From Chloroflexota bacterium (lineage in GTDB: Bacteria; Chloroflexota; Anaerolineae; Caldilineales; Caldilineaceae), in NCBI GenBank assembly GCA_003451595.1, contig DMDA01000101.1:66318-130317 (forward strand): DNA of 64,000 bases, given 5' to 3'. The notes below the pieces were generated by a model that had not been told where the DNA came from, searched no databases, and saw only the letters and a program-made list of their open reading frames with translations. Below, piece by piece: positions 8,828 through 18,194 of this stretch. Position 1 is the first letter of the stretch. Each line of letters starts with the position of its first letter. A program made the position numbers and the translations under genes.

Positions 8828-9478
8828 TCACAGCGCCGCCATTGCCAACCGCAACATCATCGGTTGGAGACGGCTGTGTTCCACCTGACGCGCAGGCGGG
8901 GCAGTGCGTGGCAACGGCGGCGGCGTGACGCTTTCCTGCTCCTTGTAGATCGCGGCCAGCTGTTGGCGCGCCCGAAAGAGGCGGCTCTTGACCGTTGCGA
9001 CCGTCACATTCATGCTTTCGGCGATCTCTTCGTAGCTCAGGTCTTCCCAATAGCGCAACACCAGCGGTGTGCGATATTCGGGCGCCAGGCGGTCTAGCAT
9101 ATTCTGCACCTCGATGCGCGCCTCTTGCTGCAACGCGTGACGCTCCGGGCGGGGGTCATCGCCCTCCAGATTCTGCAGCACCGGGTTGTCATCGATGGAA
9201 ATCTGCGTTGTGCGCCGTTTGCGCAGCCGGTCGATACAATAGTGATTGGCAATCGAAAACAGCCAGGTCGAAAATTTCATCTCTGGATCATATTGACCGA
9301 GCCGGCTATAGGCGCGCAAAAACGCCTCCTGTGCGGCGTCCTCGGCTTCTTCCACACTCCCCAACATGCGGTAGGTCAAATTGAACACTGGGCGCTGATA
9401 AGCCTCGACAAGGCGACTGAATGCACTACGGTCGCCCCGCCGCGCTTGCTGCACCCATATCTGCTCCTGCTCATTCAT
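8828..9478 (-). CDS. ECF RNA polymerase sigma factor (RpoE/SigW-like)
   Basis: A 216-residue ECF sigma factor. Region 2 covers about residues 10-90, with AFSRLVEAYQRPVFNLTYR and AQEAFLRAYSRL, and the DNA-contact stretch FSTWLFSIANHYCIDRLRK. Region 4 covers about residues 120-175, with PLVLRYWEDLSYEEIAESM followed by ATVKSRLFRARQQL. A proline-rich linker and short tail follow. The frame stays open upstream to 9541, but the conserved domain begins at the ATG at 9478 (MNEQEQIW), which I take as the start. It heads an operon with its anti-sigma factor and the bactofilin-like protein. Confidence 0.92.
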   Translation of the reverse strand: MNEQEQIWVQQARRGDRSAFSRLVEAYQRPVFNLTYRMLGSVEEAEDAAQEAFLRAYSRLGQYDPEMKFSTWLFSIANHYCIDRLRKRRTTQISIDDNPVLQNLEGDDPRPERHALQQEARIEVQNMLDRLAPEYRTPLVLRYWEDLSYEEIAESMNVTVATVKSRLFRARQQLAAIYKEQESVTPPPLPRTAPPARQVEHSRLQPMMLRLAMAAL

Positions 9479-9623
9479 ACCGACGAATCTCACTTCTCTT
9501 CTTGAGACCAGATTGACCCGGCCCCATGCGCTGTCGCTCACACTACGCAGCTGCCGCCGAAAAGTTGCAGCCGTGGATAGTCAATTCGTCCTCCGCCAGT
9601 AAACCGGAAACACACGCCACTTT

Positions 9624-9653
9624 TGTTGCTCATCTTTGTAGTCAAGTATAATA
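9624..9653 (+). promoter_or_regulatory. Sigma-70-type promoter of the chelatase-like operon
   Basis: TTGTTG at 9624-9629 and TATAAT at 9648-9653 are separated by 18 bases, which places the transcript start near 9660. It lies in the divergent gap between the sigma factor and the ChlI-like gene. Confidence 0.6.
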
Positions 9654-9678
9654 TGAATTGAATCAGACTAGGAATGGC

Positions 9679-9707
9679 GACAGGGGCGAAGAACCTTCGC
9701 CCCTGTC
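9679..9707 (+). other. 5' leader hairpin upstream of the ChlI-like gene
   Basis: A perfect 12-base stem (9679-9690 with 9696-9707) and a five-base loop. No U tract follows on either strand, so it is unlikely to be a terminator. It would form in the 5' leader about 20 bases after the inferred start of transcription and could stabilise the mRNA. Confidence 0.6.
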
Positions 9708-9773
9708 AGCGTCAGAAATGCGGGCAACCGACAGCTCTATCGGCGCCCCACGCATCCGGTGAAGGAATATTCC

Positions 9774-10876
9774 ATGCGACAAACATACCCATTTACCGCT
9801 ATCGTAGGGCAGGAGCGCATGAAACGCGCCCTGATTCTTAACGCGATCAACCCACAGATCGGCGGCGTGTTGATTCGCGGCGAGCGCGGCACTGCCAAAT
9901 CGACCGCTGCTCGCGCCCTAGCAGCCTTGCTGCCCGAACTCGAAGTAGTCCAGGGGTGCCGCTTCAACTGTGACCCGCAGCGGCCTGACCTCTTCTGTGA
10001 CGAGTGTCGCGACCGTCTGGAACAATTGGGCGCACTCCCGACCTCGCATGTCCCCACACCCTTCGTCGATCTACCGGTCAGCGCCACCGAAGATCGCGTC
10101 GTGGGCACGCTCGACATCGAGAAGGCTATCCAGAAAGGCGAGCGCCACTTCGAACCGGGCATCCTGGCGGCTGCCAACCGAGGCGTGCTTTACGTCGATG
10201 AAGTTAACCTGCTCGACGATCACGTGGTCGATCTGCTGCTCGACAGCGCGGCGATGGGCGTCAACGTGGTGGAGCGTGAGGGCATCAGCTTCCAACATCC
10301 GGCGCGCTTCGTGCTTGTTGGCTCCATGAACCCGGAAGAAGGCGACCTGCGCCCGCAATTGCTGGATCGCTTTGCTCATGCCGTCGATGTCGTTGGCATC
10401 AGCGAGGCCAGCCAGCGCGTCGAGGTGTTGCGCCGTCGCGTCTTCTTCGAGCAAGACCCGGAGGCTTTCATCGCTGCCTACGACGAAACCGAACGCGCGA
10501 TGTGTGATCGCATCTTACAGGCCCGGCAGCGCTATCCACTGGTCAAGTACACTGAAAAGGATATGTACACGATCGCGGCGTTGACCGCCAGTTTCAAGGT
10601 CGACGGCCATCGCGCCGACATCGTGATCCTCAAGACCGCGCGCGCTCAGGCCGCCTATGATGGTCGCCTGCAGATCAACGACAAGGACATCCTGCTCGCC
10701 GCCGAGCTGGCGCTGCCACACCGTATGAAGAAGCAACCTTTCCAGGATTCGGTGCTCAACCCGGATCAGTTGCAATCGAATATGCGACAGGCACGCGCAG
10801 AAGCCGAGCAATCGGTCACCGATGAAGATCAACAGCAGGAAGGCGAAGGCAAGGGGACTGCAGACGAAAAAAAAGC

Positions 10877-10901
<25 letters not shown>
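9774..10901 (+). CDS. ChlI/BchI-like magnesium/cobalt chelatase AAA+ ATPase (0-frame product)
   Basis: A 375-residue AAA+ protein. Walker A is RGERGTAKST near residue 34. The family Cys cluster GCRFNCD with FCDEC lies near residues 60-80. The Walker B region is GVLYVDEVNLLDDH near residue 138, and sensor/arginine-finger region NPEEGDLRPQLLDRF follows. Chelatase I subunits power metal insertion into tetrapyrroles. The ATG at 9774 has a GAAGGAA site upstream; the frame is also open to a GTG at 9759. The C-terminus becomes acidic and Gln/Glu-rich and ends just after an A8 run, where a -1 shift would fuse it to the VWA protein. No tetrapyrrole genes lie nearby, so a MoxR/VWA-type chaperone role is possible. 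Confidence 0.85.
10851..10877 (+). promoter_or_regulatory. Probable -1 ribosomal frameshift site joining ChlI-like and ChlD-like frames
   Basis: An AAGGGG Shine-Dalgarno-like element (10851-10856) lies 11 bases before an A8 run (10867-10874) read as GAA AAA AAA in the ChlI frame. Slipping back one base continues directly into the ChlD frame and gives a joined protein of about 689 residues with one continuous acidic linker. The layout matches the dnaX type of signal. The ChlD-like ATG at 10877 has no ribosome-binding site of its own at normal spacing. A sequencing error in the A run would give the same picture. Confidence 0.6.
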
Positions 10902-11834
<933 letters not shown>

Positions 11835-11842
<8 letters not shown>

Positions 11843-13031
11843 CACGACGGCCACGCCGCCCTCTCAACCCAACCCGGCGCCCATGCTCATCAAGGGGAGT
11901 TGGGAAGAAAAACTGACGCATGGACAGAAGCTGATCGCTGCACAGAAGGACGAAGCGATCCCGCTGCTGCAGCAGATCATTGATCGCCTGGCGCAACTGC
12001 CCGTAGCGCAACGCCACGCTGCCAATCGGCGACTCGATCGCATCCTCTTTCAGGCAATCACCGATCTGGTCTTTTACCAGTGCTATCGCGACCAGTACGA
12101 CGCAGCGCTGGCGAATACGACGCTGGCGGCGCAATTGGCGCCGCCAGATCAGGCGCGCATTTGGGAGCAACATAGCGCTGCCATCCTGCTGCAGGCTGGC
12201 GAGATAGAGGCCGCCTTTGCCCGGCTCGAAAACATTGCACGCGCCGGCGACCTGGCGCAGTGGCATGATCTCATTATGCACGCGCTGCGCCACACCCGGC
12301 TCGACGTCGCCGAGCGCGCCCTGCTTGAGGCAGAACACGTTGTCAATCGCATCGACGCCGGCCAGGATGAAGCCGCCGTGCGCCAGGCACGCGGCCAGCT
12401 GGCGTATCTGAAGGCGCACGTAGCGCTGGCGCAAGATAGGCTCGACGAAGCCCTGGCATGGGCAGAGTTTGCGATGACGACCAGCGACTTGTTCGGCAAG
12501 AACCCCGGCTTCTTCTACGTCCAGCTTGTGGACAAAGGCCACTACGACGCCGCGCTCAAACTGATTCGCCGTGACCAACACAACCCCATCCGCGCCAGCT
12601 TCTGGGGCGGACTGGCAGCCTATCGACGCGGCGAGCACGCACAGGCCGCAGCACAGTGGCGTCAGACGTTGCACACAGCACTGCCTGAAGAAGGACCGGT
12701 CGATTTTCTGGAATTGGTCATGGCGCATTACTACCTGGGCGACAAAGAAGGACGCGGGCTTGCGATTGTGCTCGACGACCTGCGCCGCGAACAGACAGCG
12801 GCCTTTGGACAGCTGTTTCTGGCCGGGCTGGGCTGGGCGCTGCGCAACGACCGCACCGCCGCCCACGCCAACTTCCGCCTGGCTGTGATGCGCAGCAAAT
12901 CCACCGCCAGCGGACGGCTCCTGCCCCGCTTCTGGTGGGCATTCTGCACCGATCTACTATCTGCAACGACACAGGAAGAATATGCCCGTTATTTCGACAC
13001 TGGCGCAACCCACACTCTCCCCCATGCGTAA
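11835..13031 (+). CDS. TPR-like helical repeat protein
   Basis: A 398-residue soluble protein with no signal peptide, built of helical pairs with TPR-like spacing. Examples are QYDAALANTTLAAQLAPP near residue 90, GEIEAAFARLENIARAGD near 122, DRLDEALAWAEFAMTTSD near 202 and GEHAQAAAQWRQTLHTALP near 260. It is translationally coupled to the ChlD-like gene through an eight-base overlap (ATG at 11835). It probably acts as a partner or adaptor of the ATPase/VWA pair. I do not recognise a named family. Confidence 0.7.
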
Positions 13032-13842
13032 CCAACACAAATTCAGTGGCAAATTGGAGGCGTCTGAGCAAGCAGAATTGCTCGCTTTTGCCCACCGCCT
13101 GGCAGAGGTGAGCGCAGCCGTGATCCGCCCCTATTTCCGCAATAGTCTGCAGGTGGAACTCAAAGCAGACGAGTCCCCGGTGACAGCAGCCGACCGCAAC
13201 GCCGAGCTGGCCATGCGCACCTTGATTGCACAGGTCTATCCAGAGCACGGCGTGCTGGGGGAGGAATACGGCAGCTATCAGCCCGACGCGCTTTACCGCT
13301 GGGTGCTCGACCCGATCGACGGCACCAAAGCCTTCATCACCGGCACCTATCTTTTTGGCACACTGATTGCGCTGGTCAAAGCAGGACGGCCAGTGCTGGG
13401 GGTGATCAACAACCCGATCGTCGGCGATTATCTGGTAGGCGTACACGATGGCGCCTGGCTCAACGGTGCTTCGGTGCATGTTAGCGCGTGCAGTCGTCCT
13501 GAAGACGCCGTCATGCTGTGCACAGACCATTGGAACGTTTTCAACTATCAGAACGGCGCCGCCTTCGAGCAGCTCTCCCGACGCGTCAAGCGCTATCACA
13601 ACTGGGGCGACTGTCACGGCTATCACCTGGTGGCGACAGGCGGCGCCCACATGATGATGGATCCGATCATGAACGAATGGGACTTGATGGCGCTGATCCC
13701 GATCATCGAGGGCGCAGGCGGGCGCATCACAGACTGGCAAGGCAAGGACCCGGTCGGCGGCGCCAGCGCTGTCGCCACGAATGGCGAATTGCATGACGCC
13801 GTGATCGCAGCGTTGAATCCCGTTGCAACATCGGGGGATTGA
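12982..13842 (+). CDS. Inositol monophosphatase/histidinol-phosphatase family enzyme
   Basis: A 286-residue Mg-dependent phosphatase of the FIG superfamily. The metal-site motifs are GEEYGSY near residue 93 and LDPIDGTKAFITG near residue 110. The C-terminal metal motif is NEWDLMALIPIIEGAGG near residue 230. Close relatives hydrolyse histidinol phosphate or inositol phosphate. The ATG at 12982 has an AGGAAG site six bases upstream but overlaps the TPR gene by 50 bases; an ATG at 13024 is the alternative. The TGA stop lies inside a 16-base tandem repeat. Substrate cannot be assigned without neighbours of a known pathway. Confidence 0.87.
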   Translation: MPVISTLAQPTLSPMRNQHKFSGKLEASEQAELLAFAHRLAEVSAAVIRPYFRNSLQVELKADESPVTAADRNAELAMRTLIAQVYPEHGVLGEEYGSYQPDALYRWVLDPIDGTKAFITGTYLFGTLIALVKAGRPVLGVINNPIVGDYLVGVHDGAWLNGASVHVSACSRPEDAVMLCTDHWNVFNYQNGAAFEQLSRRVKRYHNWGDCHGYHLVATGGAHMMMDPIMNEWDLMALIPIIEGAGGRITDWQGKDPVGGASAVATNGELHDAVIAALNPVATSGD

Positions 13843-13882
13843 GAGATGCGGGGATTGAGAGATGCGGGGATTGAGAGATGCG
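13835..13882. repeat. Three perfect 16-base tandem repeats
   Basis: The unit GGGATTGAGAGATGCG occurs three times without change at 13835, 13851 and 13867. A partial copy follows. It contains the stop codon of the phosphatase gene and reaches to ten bases before the start of the reductase. Confidence 0.95.
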
Positions 13883-13891
13883 GAGAGTGAT

Positions 13892-14890
13892 ATGAACACG
13901 ATGTTTGATGCGCTGTGGGTGGAAGAGCAAGCTGACGGGACATTTCGCCGCACGATTGTGCAGCGCAGCGTTGATGATCTGCCGCCCGGAGACCTGTTGA
14001 TCCGCGTCGCCTACTCCTCGCTCAACTACAAGGATGCACTCTCGGCGAGCGGCAATCGGGGCGTCACCCGTCGCTATCCGCACACGCCCGGCATCGATGC
14101 GGCGGGCGTAGTGGTTGCCAGCACCGTCGCCGATTTCCGGCCCGGCGACGAAGTGATCGTGATCGGCTACGACCTGGGCATGAACACGCCCGGCGGCTTT
14201 GGCGGCTACATTCGCGTGCCGGCGCAATGGGCGGTGCTGCGTCCCCCCGGACTGACACTGCGCGAGAGCATGGCGCTGGGCACCGCTGGTTTCACCGCCG
14301 CACAGTGCGTCGATGCGCTGCTGCAACACGGCGTCAACAGCGGCGAGGTGCTGGTGACAGGCGCCACAGGCGGCGTCGGCAGCATCGCTGTAACGCTGTT
14401 GAGCCAGTTGGGCATGACGGTTGTCGCCGCCACTGGCAAGCCGGAAGAAAGCGACTACCTCCACGCCCTGGGCGCCCACACCGTCATCACCCGCGCCGAA
14501 GTTGAAGATGCTTCGGGCAAGCCGCTACTGCGTGAACGCTGGGCGGGCGTCGTCGATACCGTCGGCGGCAGCATCCTGGCGACGGCGATCAGGGCGACGC
14601 GCTATGACGGTGCGGTGGCGGCGTGCGGCAATGTCGCCTCGCCGGCGCTGGAACTAACCGTCTATCCCTTCATCCTGCGCGGGGTCAAACTGCTTGGCAT
14701 CGATTCGGTGAATGTCTCCATCGCCACGCGCCGGACGCTGTGGACGCGGCTGGCCGATGCCTGGAAGCCTGCCAGGTTGGAGCAACTGGCACGCGAAGTG
14801 GCGCTCCCCAACCTGAACGCCGAGATTGACGCCATTTTGCTCGGCCAGCAACGCGGGCGCGTGATCGTGGCGCACACCCACAACTATTGA
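13892..14890 (+). CDS. YhdH/AcuI-like NADPH-dependent quinone or acrylyl-CoA reductase
   Basis: A 332-residue MDR protein without the catalytic zinc motif, as in the quinone-oxidoreductase branch. The N-terminal SSLNYKDALSASGN and TPGIDAAGVV are diagnostic of the YhdH/AcuI group. The cofactor fold is GATGGVGSIAVTLLSQLG near residue 152. AcuI reduces acrylyl-CoA to propionyl-CoA; YhdH is a less specific reductase. The frame is open to 13862 through the tandem repeat, but the ATG at 13892 has a GGAGAG site seven bases upstream and precedes the conserved fold. A further ATG at 13901 is possible. Confidence 0.88.
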   Translation: MNTMFDALWVEEQADGTFRRTIVQRSVDDLPPGDLLIRVAYSSLNYKDALSASGNRGVTRRYPHTPGIDAAGVVVASTVADFRPGDEVIVIGYDLGMNTPGGFGGYIRVPAQWAVLRPPGLTLRESMALGTAGFTAAQCVDALLQHGVNSGEVLVTGATGGVGSIAVTLLSQLGMTVVAATGKPEESDYLHALGAHTVITRAEVEDASGKPLLRERWAGVVDTVGGSILATAIRATRYDGAVAACGNVASPALELTVYPFILRGVKLLGIDSVNVSIATRRTLWTRLADAWKPARLEQLAREVALPNLNAEIDAILLGQQRGRVIVAHTHNY

Positions 14891-14917
14891 TTTCTAGGTT
14901 GTAACGTCACCCCGAAC

Positions 14918-15065
14918 GTGAAGTAGCCCCCTCCCTGGGTGTACTTCAAGTTTGGGGCGCCTATCGTAGGTCATCGCCTCCGGCGTGACGGGTTGCCATG
15001 TCACGCCGGAGGCGATGACCTACGCAGCGAAATCTTGCCCCCAATGTGAAGTAGTCCCCCCTCCC
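14918..15065. repeat. MITE-like inverted element
   Basis: A perfect 24-base inverted repeat (14966-14989 with 15000-15023, ten-base loop) is nested inside an imperfect outer pair (14942-14958 with 15037-15053). The whole is flanked by near-identical direct copies of GTGAAGTAG plus a C-rich stretch and CTCCCT at 14918 and 15046. There is no coding capacity. The structure suggests a non-autonomous mobile or REP-like element. Confidence 0.75.
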
Positions 15066-15073
15066 TCAGTGTG

Positions 15074-15103
15074 TTGACAAGCGCGCCGCCGCGCTGTTAT
15101 ACT
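15074..15103 (+). promoter_or_regulatory. Sigma-70-type promoter of the iclR operon
   Basis: TTGACA at 15074-15079 and TATACT at 15098-15103 with an 18-base GC-rich spacer, 45 bases before the IclR start. It lies directly after the MITE-like element. Confidence 0.8.
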
Positions 15104-15148
15104 CTTTTCGTCCGTCATATTGAAAGCTGTTCACATCCATAAACATCC

Positions 15149-15928
15149 ATGAGTCAAACCGGACAATCCGAAGGCGTGAAATCGGCGGTGCGCGTACTCG
15201 ACATCTTCGAGCTACTGGCGCGCCACCCCGATGGCCTGAGTTTGTCAGAGATTGCCACTGCGCTCGCCATGCCGAAGAGCAGTGCACATGGACTGTTAAG
15301 CACCTTACTCAGGCGGGGGTATCTGCGTCCAGGGCGGCGCGACCGCACCTATCGACTGGGCGCGCGGCTCTTCGAGTTGGGCAGCAGCTATTTGGCCGGC
15401 GCAGACCTGTTGACGGAAGGACAAGAAGTGGTGCGAGAGACGGCGCACGCCTGCGACGAAACAGTCCATCTAGCCATTCTGGATGGCAATGAGGTGCTCT
15501 ATATTGCCAAAGAGGAAGGCACGAACACAGTGCGTATGGTCTCGGCTGTGGGCAAGCGCTTTCCTGCCTATGGCACCGGCGTCGGGAAGATGTTGCTGTC
15601 CGCTCTCCCGGTGGAGGAGCTAGACCGCCTTTACCCGGTCGACAAGCCGCTCACACCAATTACCGACCGCACCATTACCGATCCGGTTGCGTTTCGCCAC
15701 GAGTTAGCCGAAACGCAACGTCGGGGCTACGCCACCGACTACGAAGAATCCACGCCGGGGTTGTGTTGCATTGCTGCTCCCGTGTTTAACAGCGACGGCG
15801 TGATCGCTGCCGCAATTAGCGTCTCTGTCCCTACTGTACGATTCACCGCCGAGCGCCAGAATGAGCTGCGAATGCTGGTGCAACAAAGCGCCGAACGGCT
15901 CTCACGCGTTCTCGGCTATCATCCGTGA
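15149..15928 (+). CDS. IclR-family transcriptional regulator
   Basis: A 259-residue protein with an N-terminal winged helix-turn-helix (residues 10-70, LSLSEIATALAMPKSSAHGL) and a C-terminal IclR ligand-binding GAF-like domain. That domain includes ETVHLAILDGNEVLYIAKEEG, YGTGVGKMLLSALP and the family signature GYATDYEESTPGLCCIAAPV. IclR proteins commonly control sugar-acid and aromatic-acid genes. It lies seven bases before an enolase-superfamily gene and probably controls it and the next dehydrogenase in response to a sugar acid or its keto product. No ribosome-binding site is evident, so the mRNA may be almost leaderless. Confidence 0.93.
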   Translation: MSQTGQSEGVKSAVRVLDIFELLARHPDGLSLSEIATALAMPKSSAHGLLSTLLRRGYLRPGRRDRTYRLGARLFELGSSYLAGADLLTEGQEVVRETAHACDETVHLAILDGNEVLYIAKEEGTNTVRMVSAVGKRFPAYGTGVGKMLLSALPVEELDRLYPVDKPLTPITDRTITDPVAFRHELAETQRRGYATDYEESTPGLCCIAAPVFNSDGVIAAAISVSVPTVRFTAERQNELRMLVQQSAERLSRVLGYHP

Positions 15929-15935
15929 GCATCCT

Positions 15936-17048
15936 ATGAAGATCACCGCTGTCGAAGCCATCTGGCTGCAATTGCCGGTCGTGGATGAACGCTGCGACGG
16001 CACCCAGGACACACTGGTCGTGCGCGTGCACACCGACGCCGGCATCACCGGTATTGGCGAGGTCGATTCGTCGCCGATGGTGGCAAAGGCGATCATCGAG
16101 GCGCCGCTCTCGCATGCCATTGCACGCGGGCTGCGGCAGTGCGTCGTCGGGCAAAACCCGCTCGACATCGCCGTGCTCTGGGAACGCATGTATCAAGGCA
16201 CGATCTTCTTTGGCCGCGGCGGCGCAGCGCAGCAGGCAATCAGCGGCATCGACATGGCATTGTGGGACATCATGGGCAAGGCGCTGGGGGCGCCGGTCTA
16301 CCAGTTGTTGGGCGGCGCGTTTCACACGAAGCTGCGCGCCTACGCCTCCAACCTTTTTGGCGACACGCCCGAAGCCACCTACGAACAGGCGCGGCGGTTG
16401 GTTGACCAGGGCTTCAGCGCCGTCAAGTTTGGCTGGGGTCCGATGGGGCAGAGCGAGCAGCTTGACCTGGCGCTGGTCAAGGCGGCGCGCGCCGGGCTGG
16501 GCGAGACGGTCGATCTGATGATCGATGCCGGTCTCTGTTACGATGCCAGCACCGCCATTCGCCGCGCCCATCAGTTTGCAGAGTATCGCCCGTTCTGGCT
16601 GGAGGAGCCGCTGCACCCCGACGACCTGGAGGGCTACGCGCGCCTGGTGCAGGCGTCGCCGCTGCGCATTGCTGCCGGTGAACAAGAGACGACGATCCAG
16701 GGCTTCCAGGCACTGCTCGACGCTGGTCTCGATGTGCTACAGCCCGATGTAGCACGCGTCGGCGGCATCAGTCGCGCCATCGAAATCGGTCGCCTCACCG
16801 CGCAGCGACGGCGGCTGTGCGTCAACCACTCCTACAAAACTGGCATCAGCATTGCAGCGTCGTTGCACTTCCTGGCGGCGCTGCCCAACGCGGCGCTGCT
16901 CGAATACTGCGTCGAACAATCGGCGCTGCGCCAGACCTTGACGCGCCAGCGCTTCCCTGTGGTGGATGGCTACGTCACGGCGCCGCAGGAGCCAGGGCTG
17001 GGCGTCGATTTGGACGAGGAAGTCGTAAACCGTTATCGGGTGGCGTGA
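15936..17048 (+). CDS. Enolase-superfamily (mandelate racemase/muconate lactonizing type) sugar-acid dehydratase
   Basis: A 371-residue protein of standard length. The N-terminal capping domain is followed by a TIM barrel. Visible active-site elements are VKFGWG near residue 164, the metal ligands in LMIDAG (Asp), LEEP (Glu) and GEQE (Glu), the QPD segment, and the catalytic His in NHSYKTG near residue 298. The Asp-Glu-Glu metal set is intact. Such enzymes dehydrate acids such as galactonate, rhamnonate or galactarate, or cycloisomerise their lactones. I chose the ATG at 15936 because the family begins MKITAVEA; the open frame from 15861 overlaps iclR. Substrate is unknown, though nearby alpha-galactosidases favour a galactose-derived acid. 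Confidence 0.87.
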   Translation: MKITAVEAIWLQLPVVDERCDGTQDTLVVRVHTDAGITGIGEVDSSPMVAKAIIEAPLSHAIARGLRQCVVGQNPLDIAVLWERMYQGTIFFGRGGAAQQAISGIDMALWDIMGKALGAPVYQLLGGAFHTKLRAYASNLFGDTPEATYEQARRLVDQGFSAVKFGWGPMGQSEQLDLALVKAARAGLGETVDLMIDAGLCYDASTAIRRAHQFAEYRPFWLEEPLHPDDLEGYARLVQASPLRIAAGEQETTIQGFQALLDAGLDVLQPDVARVGGISRAIEIGRLTAQRRRLCVNHSYKTGISIAASLHFLAALPNAALLEYCVEQSALRQTLTRQRFPVVDGYVTAPQEPGLGVDLDEEVVNRYRVA

Positions 17049-17106
17049 GGGGCGAGTTGCGAGGGCGGCGGTGTTGTGCAAAAAAGCATAGAGGAGCGTA
17101 GAGGCG

Positions 17107-18168
17107 ATGAGCGTCCATACACACTTACCTGACATCATGCAGGCGTTGGTTTGGACGGCGCCGGAAACGATGGAGATGCAGACAAGGTCGTTGCCCGTTC
17201 CTGGCGAGAATGAAGTGCTGCTCGAAGTGGCGGCGGTCGGCGTCTGCGGTTCGGAATTGAGCGGTTATCTCGGTCACAACAGCCTGCGCGTGCCGCCGCT
17301 GATCATGGGACACGAGTTCAGCGCGCGCATTGTGAAGGTGGGTGGCGGCGAATTGGCGAACGGTGCAGCGCCGGCTGTGGGGCAGCGCGTGGTGGTCAAC
17401 CCGCTGGTGGCGTGCGGCGCATGTGTGTCGTGCGCGGCAGGTCTGCCCAACCTCTGTCTGCGCCGCCAGGTGATCGGTGCGCACCGGGCAGGTGCGTTTG
17501 CGCGCTATGTCGCTGTGCCCACTGCCCAGTGCTGGCTGTTGTCAGAGCATTTGAGCGACGCAGCGGGCGCGCTGGTTGAGCCGCTGGCGTGCGCCGTGCG
17601 TGCGGTGCGCCACGCGCAATGGCTGGGCGCGGAGCCGTTGCTGATCCTTGGCGCCGGTGCAATTGGTCTCTGCTGTCTAGCCGTGGCGCGGGCGCAGTCG
17701 TCCGGCGCCATCGTGATCACGGACCGGGTGGCGGAACGGCTGCGGCTGGGTGTGGCGTGGGGCGCAACCGTCGCCATCGATGGCGGTGCAGCCGATGCGC
17801 AGGCGCACCTGCGCGCAGCATTGCCACATGGCGCCATCGCCGTGATCGACGCCGTCGGCGCAGACATCACGCGCGCACTGGCGCTGAGCCTGGTGCGCCC
17901 TGGCGGGCGCATCGTCTACATCGGCTTACACAACGAAACCTCGCCGCTGGCAGCTAACTATCTGGTGCGGCAGGAAGTGGCGATTCAAGGCAGCTTTGCC
18001 TACACACCGGATGACTTTGCATACGCCATCAAGCTGTTGGAACAGGGCGTGGTGCGCCCATCGCCCGATTGGGTGGAACATCGCCCGTTGCACGACGGCG
18101 CCGCCGCCTTCGCCGGTCTGATCAACGGCGAGATCACCATCCCCAAAATCATGCTGCGGCCGGCGTGA
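17107..18168 (+). CDS. Zinc-dependent alcohol dehydrogenase (polyol/threonine dehydrogenase-like)
   Basis: A 353-residue MDR enzyme with the full zinc set. Catalytic CGSE lies near residue 50 and GHEF near 70. The four-cysteine structural lobe is CGACVSCAAGLPNLC near residues 104-118. The Rossmann fold LGAGAIGLCCLAVARA is near residue 180. It resembles sorbitol, galactitol-1-phosphate and threonine dehydrogenases. It follows the dehydratase by 58 bases with a GAGGAG-type site upstream and is probably in the same transcript. Likely role: oxidation of a sugar or polyol to feed the dehydratase route. Confidence 0.9.
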   Translation: MSVHTHLPDIMQALVWTAPETMEMQTRSLPVPGENEVLLEVAAVGVCGSELSGYLGHNSLRVPPLIMGHEFSARIVKVGGGELANGAAPAVGQRVVVNPLVACGACVSCAAGLPNLCLRRQVIGAHRAGAFARYVAVPTAQCWLLSEHLSDAAGALVEPLACAVRAVRHAQWLGAEPLLILGAGAIGLCCLAVARAQSSGAIVITDRVAERLRLGVAWGATVAIDGGAADAQAHLRAALPHGAIAVIDAVGADITRALALSLVRPGGRIVYIGLHNETSPLAANYLVRQEVAIQGSFAYTPDDFAYAIKLLEQGVVRPSPDWVEHRPLHDGAAAFAGLINGEITIPKIMLRPA

Positions 18169-18194
18169 CGCATGGACTTGTTGCGTGGTGCGCC

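Noticed and set aside
9542..9623. ECF-type autoregulatory promoter for the sigma factor on -
   Set aside because: A weak CAACTT-like element is visible, but spacing and -10 are not convincing.
13835..13882. Possible CRISPR array
   Set aside because: The repeats are directly adjacent with no spacers, and no cas genes are present.
15843..16685. Minus frame of 280 codons in the dehydratase gene
   Set aside because: Shadow frame; the + frame carries an intact enolase-superfamily active site.
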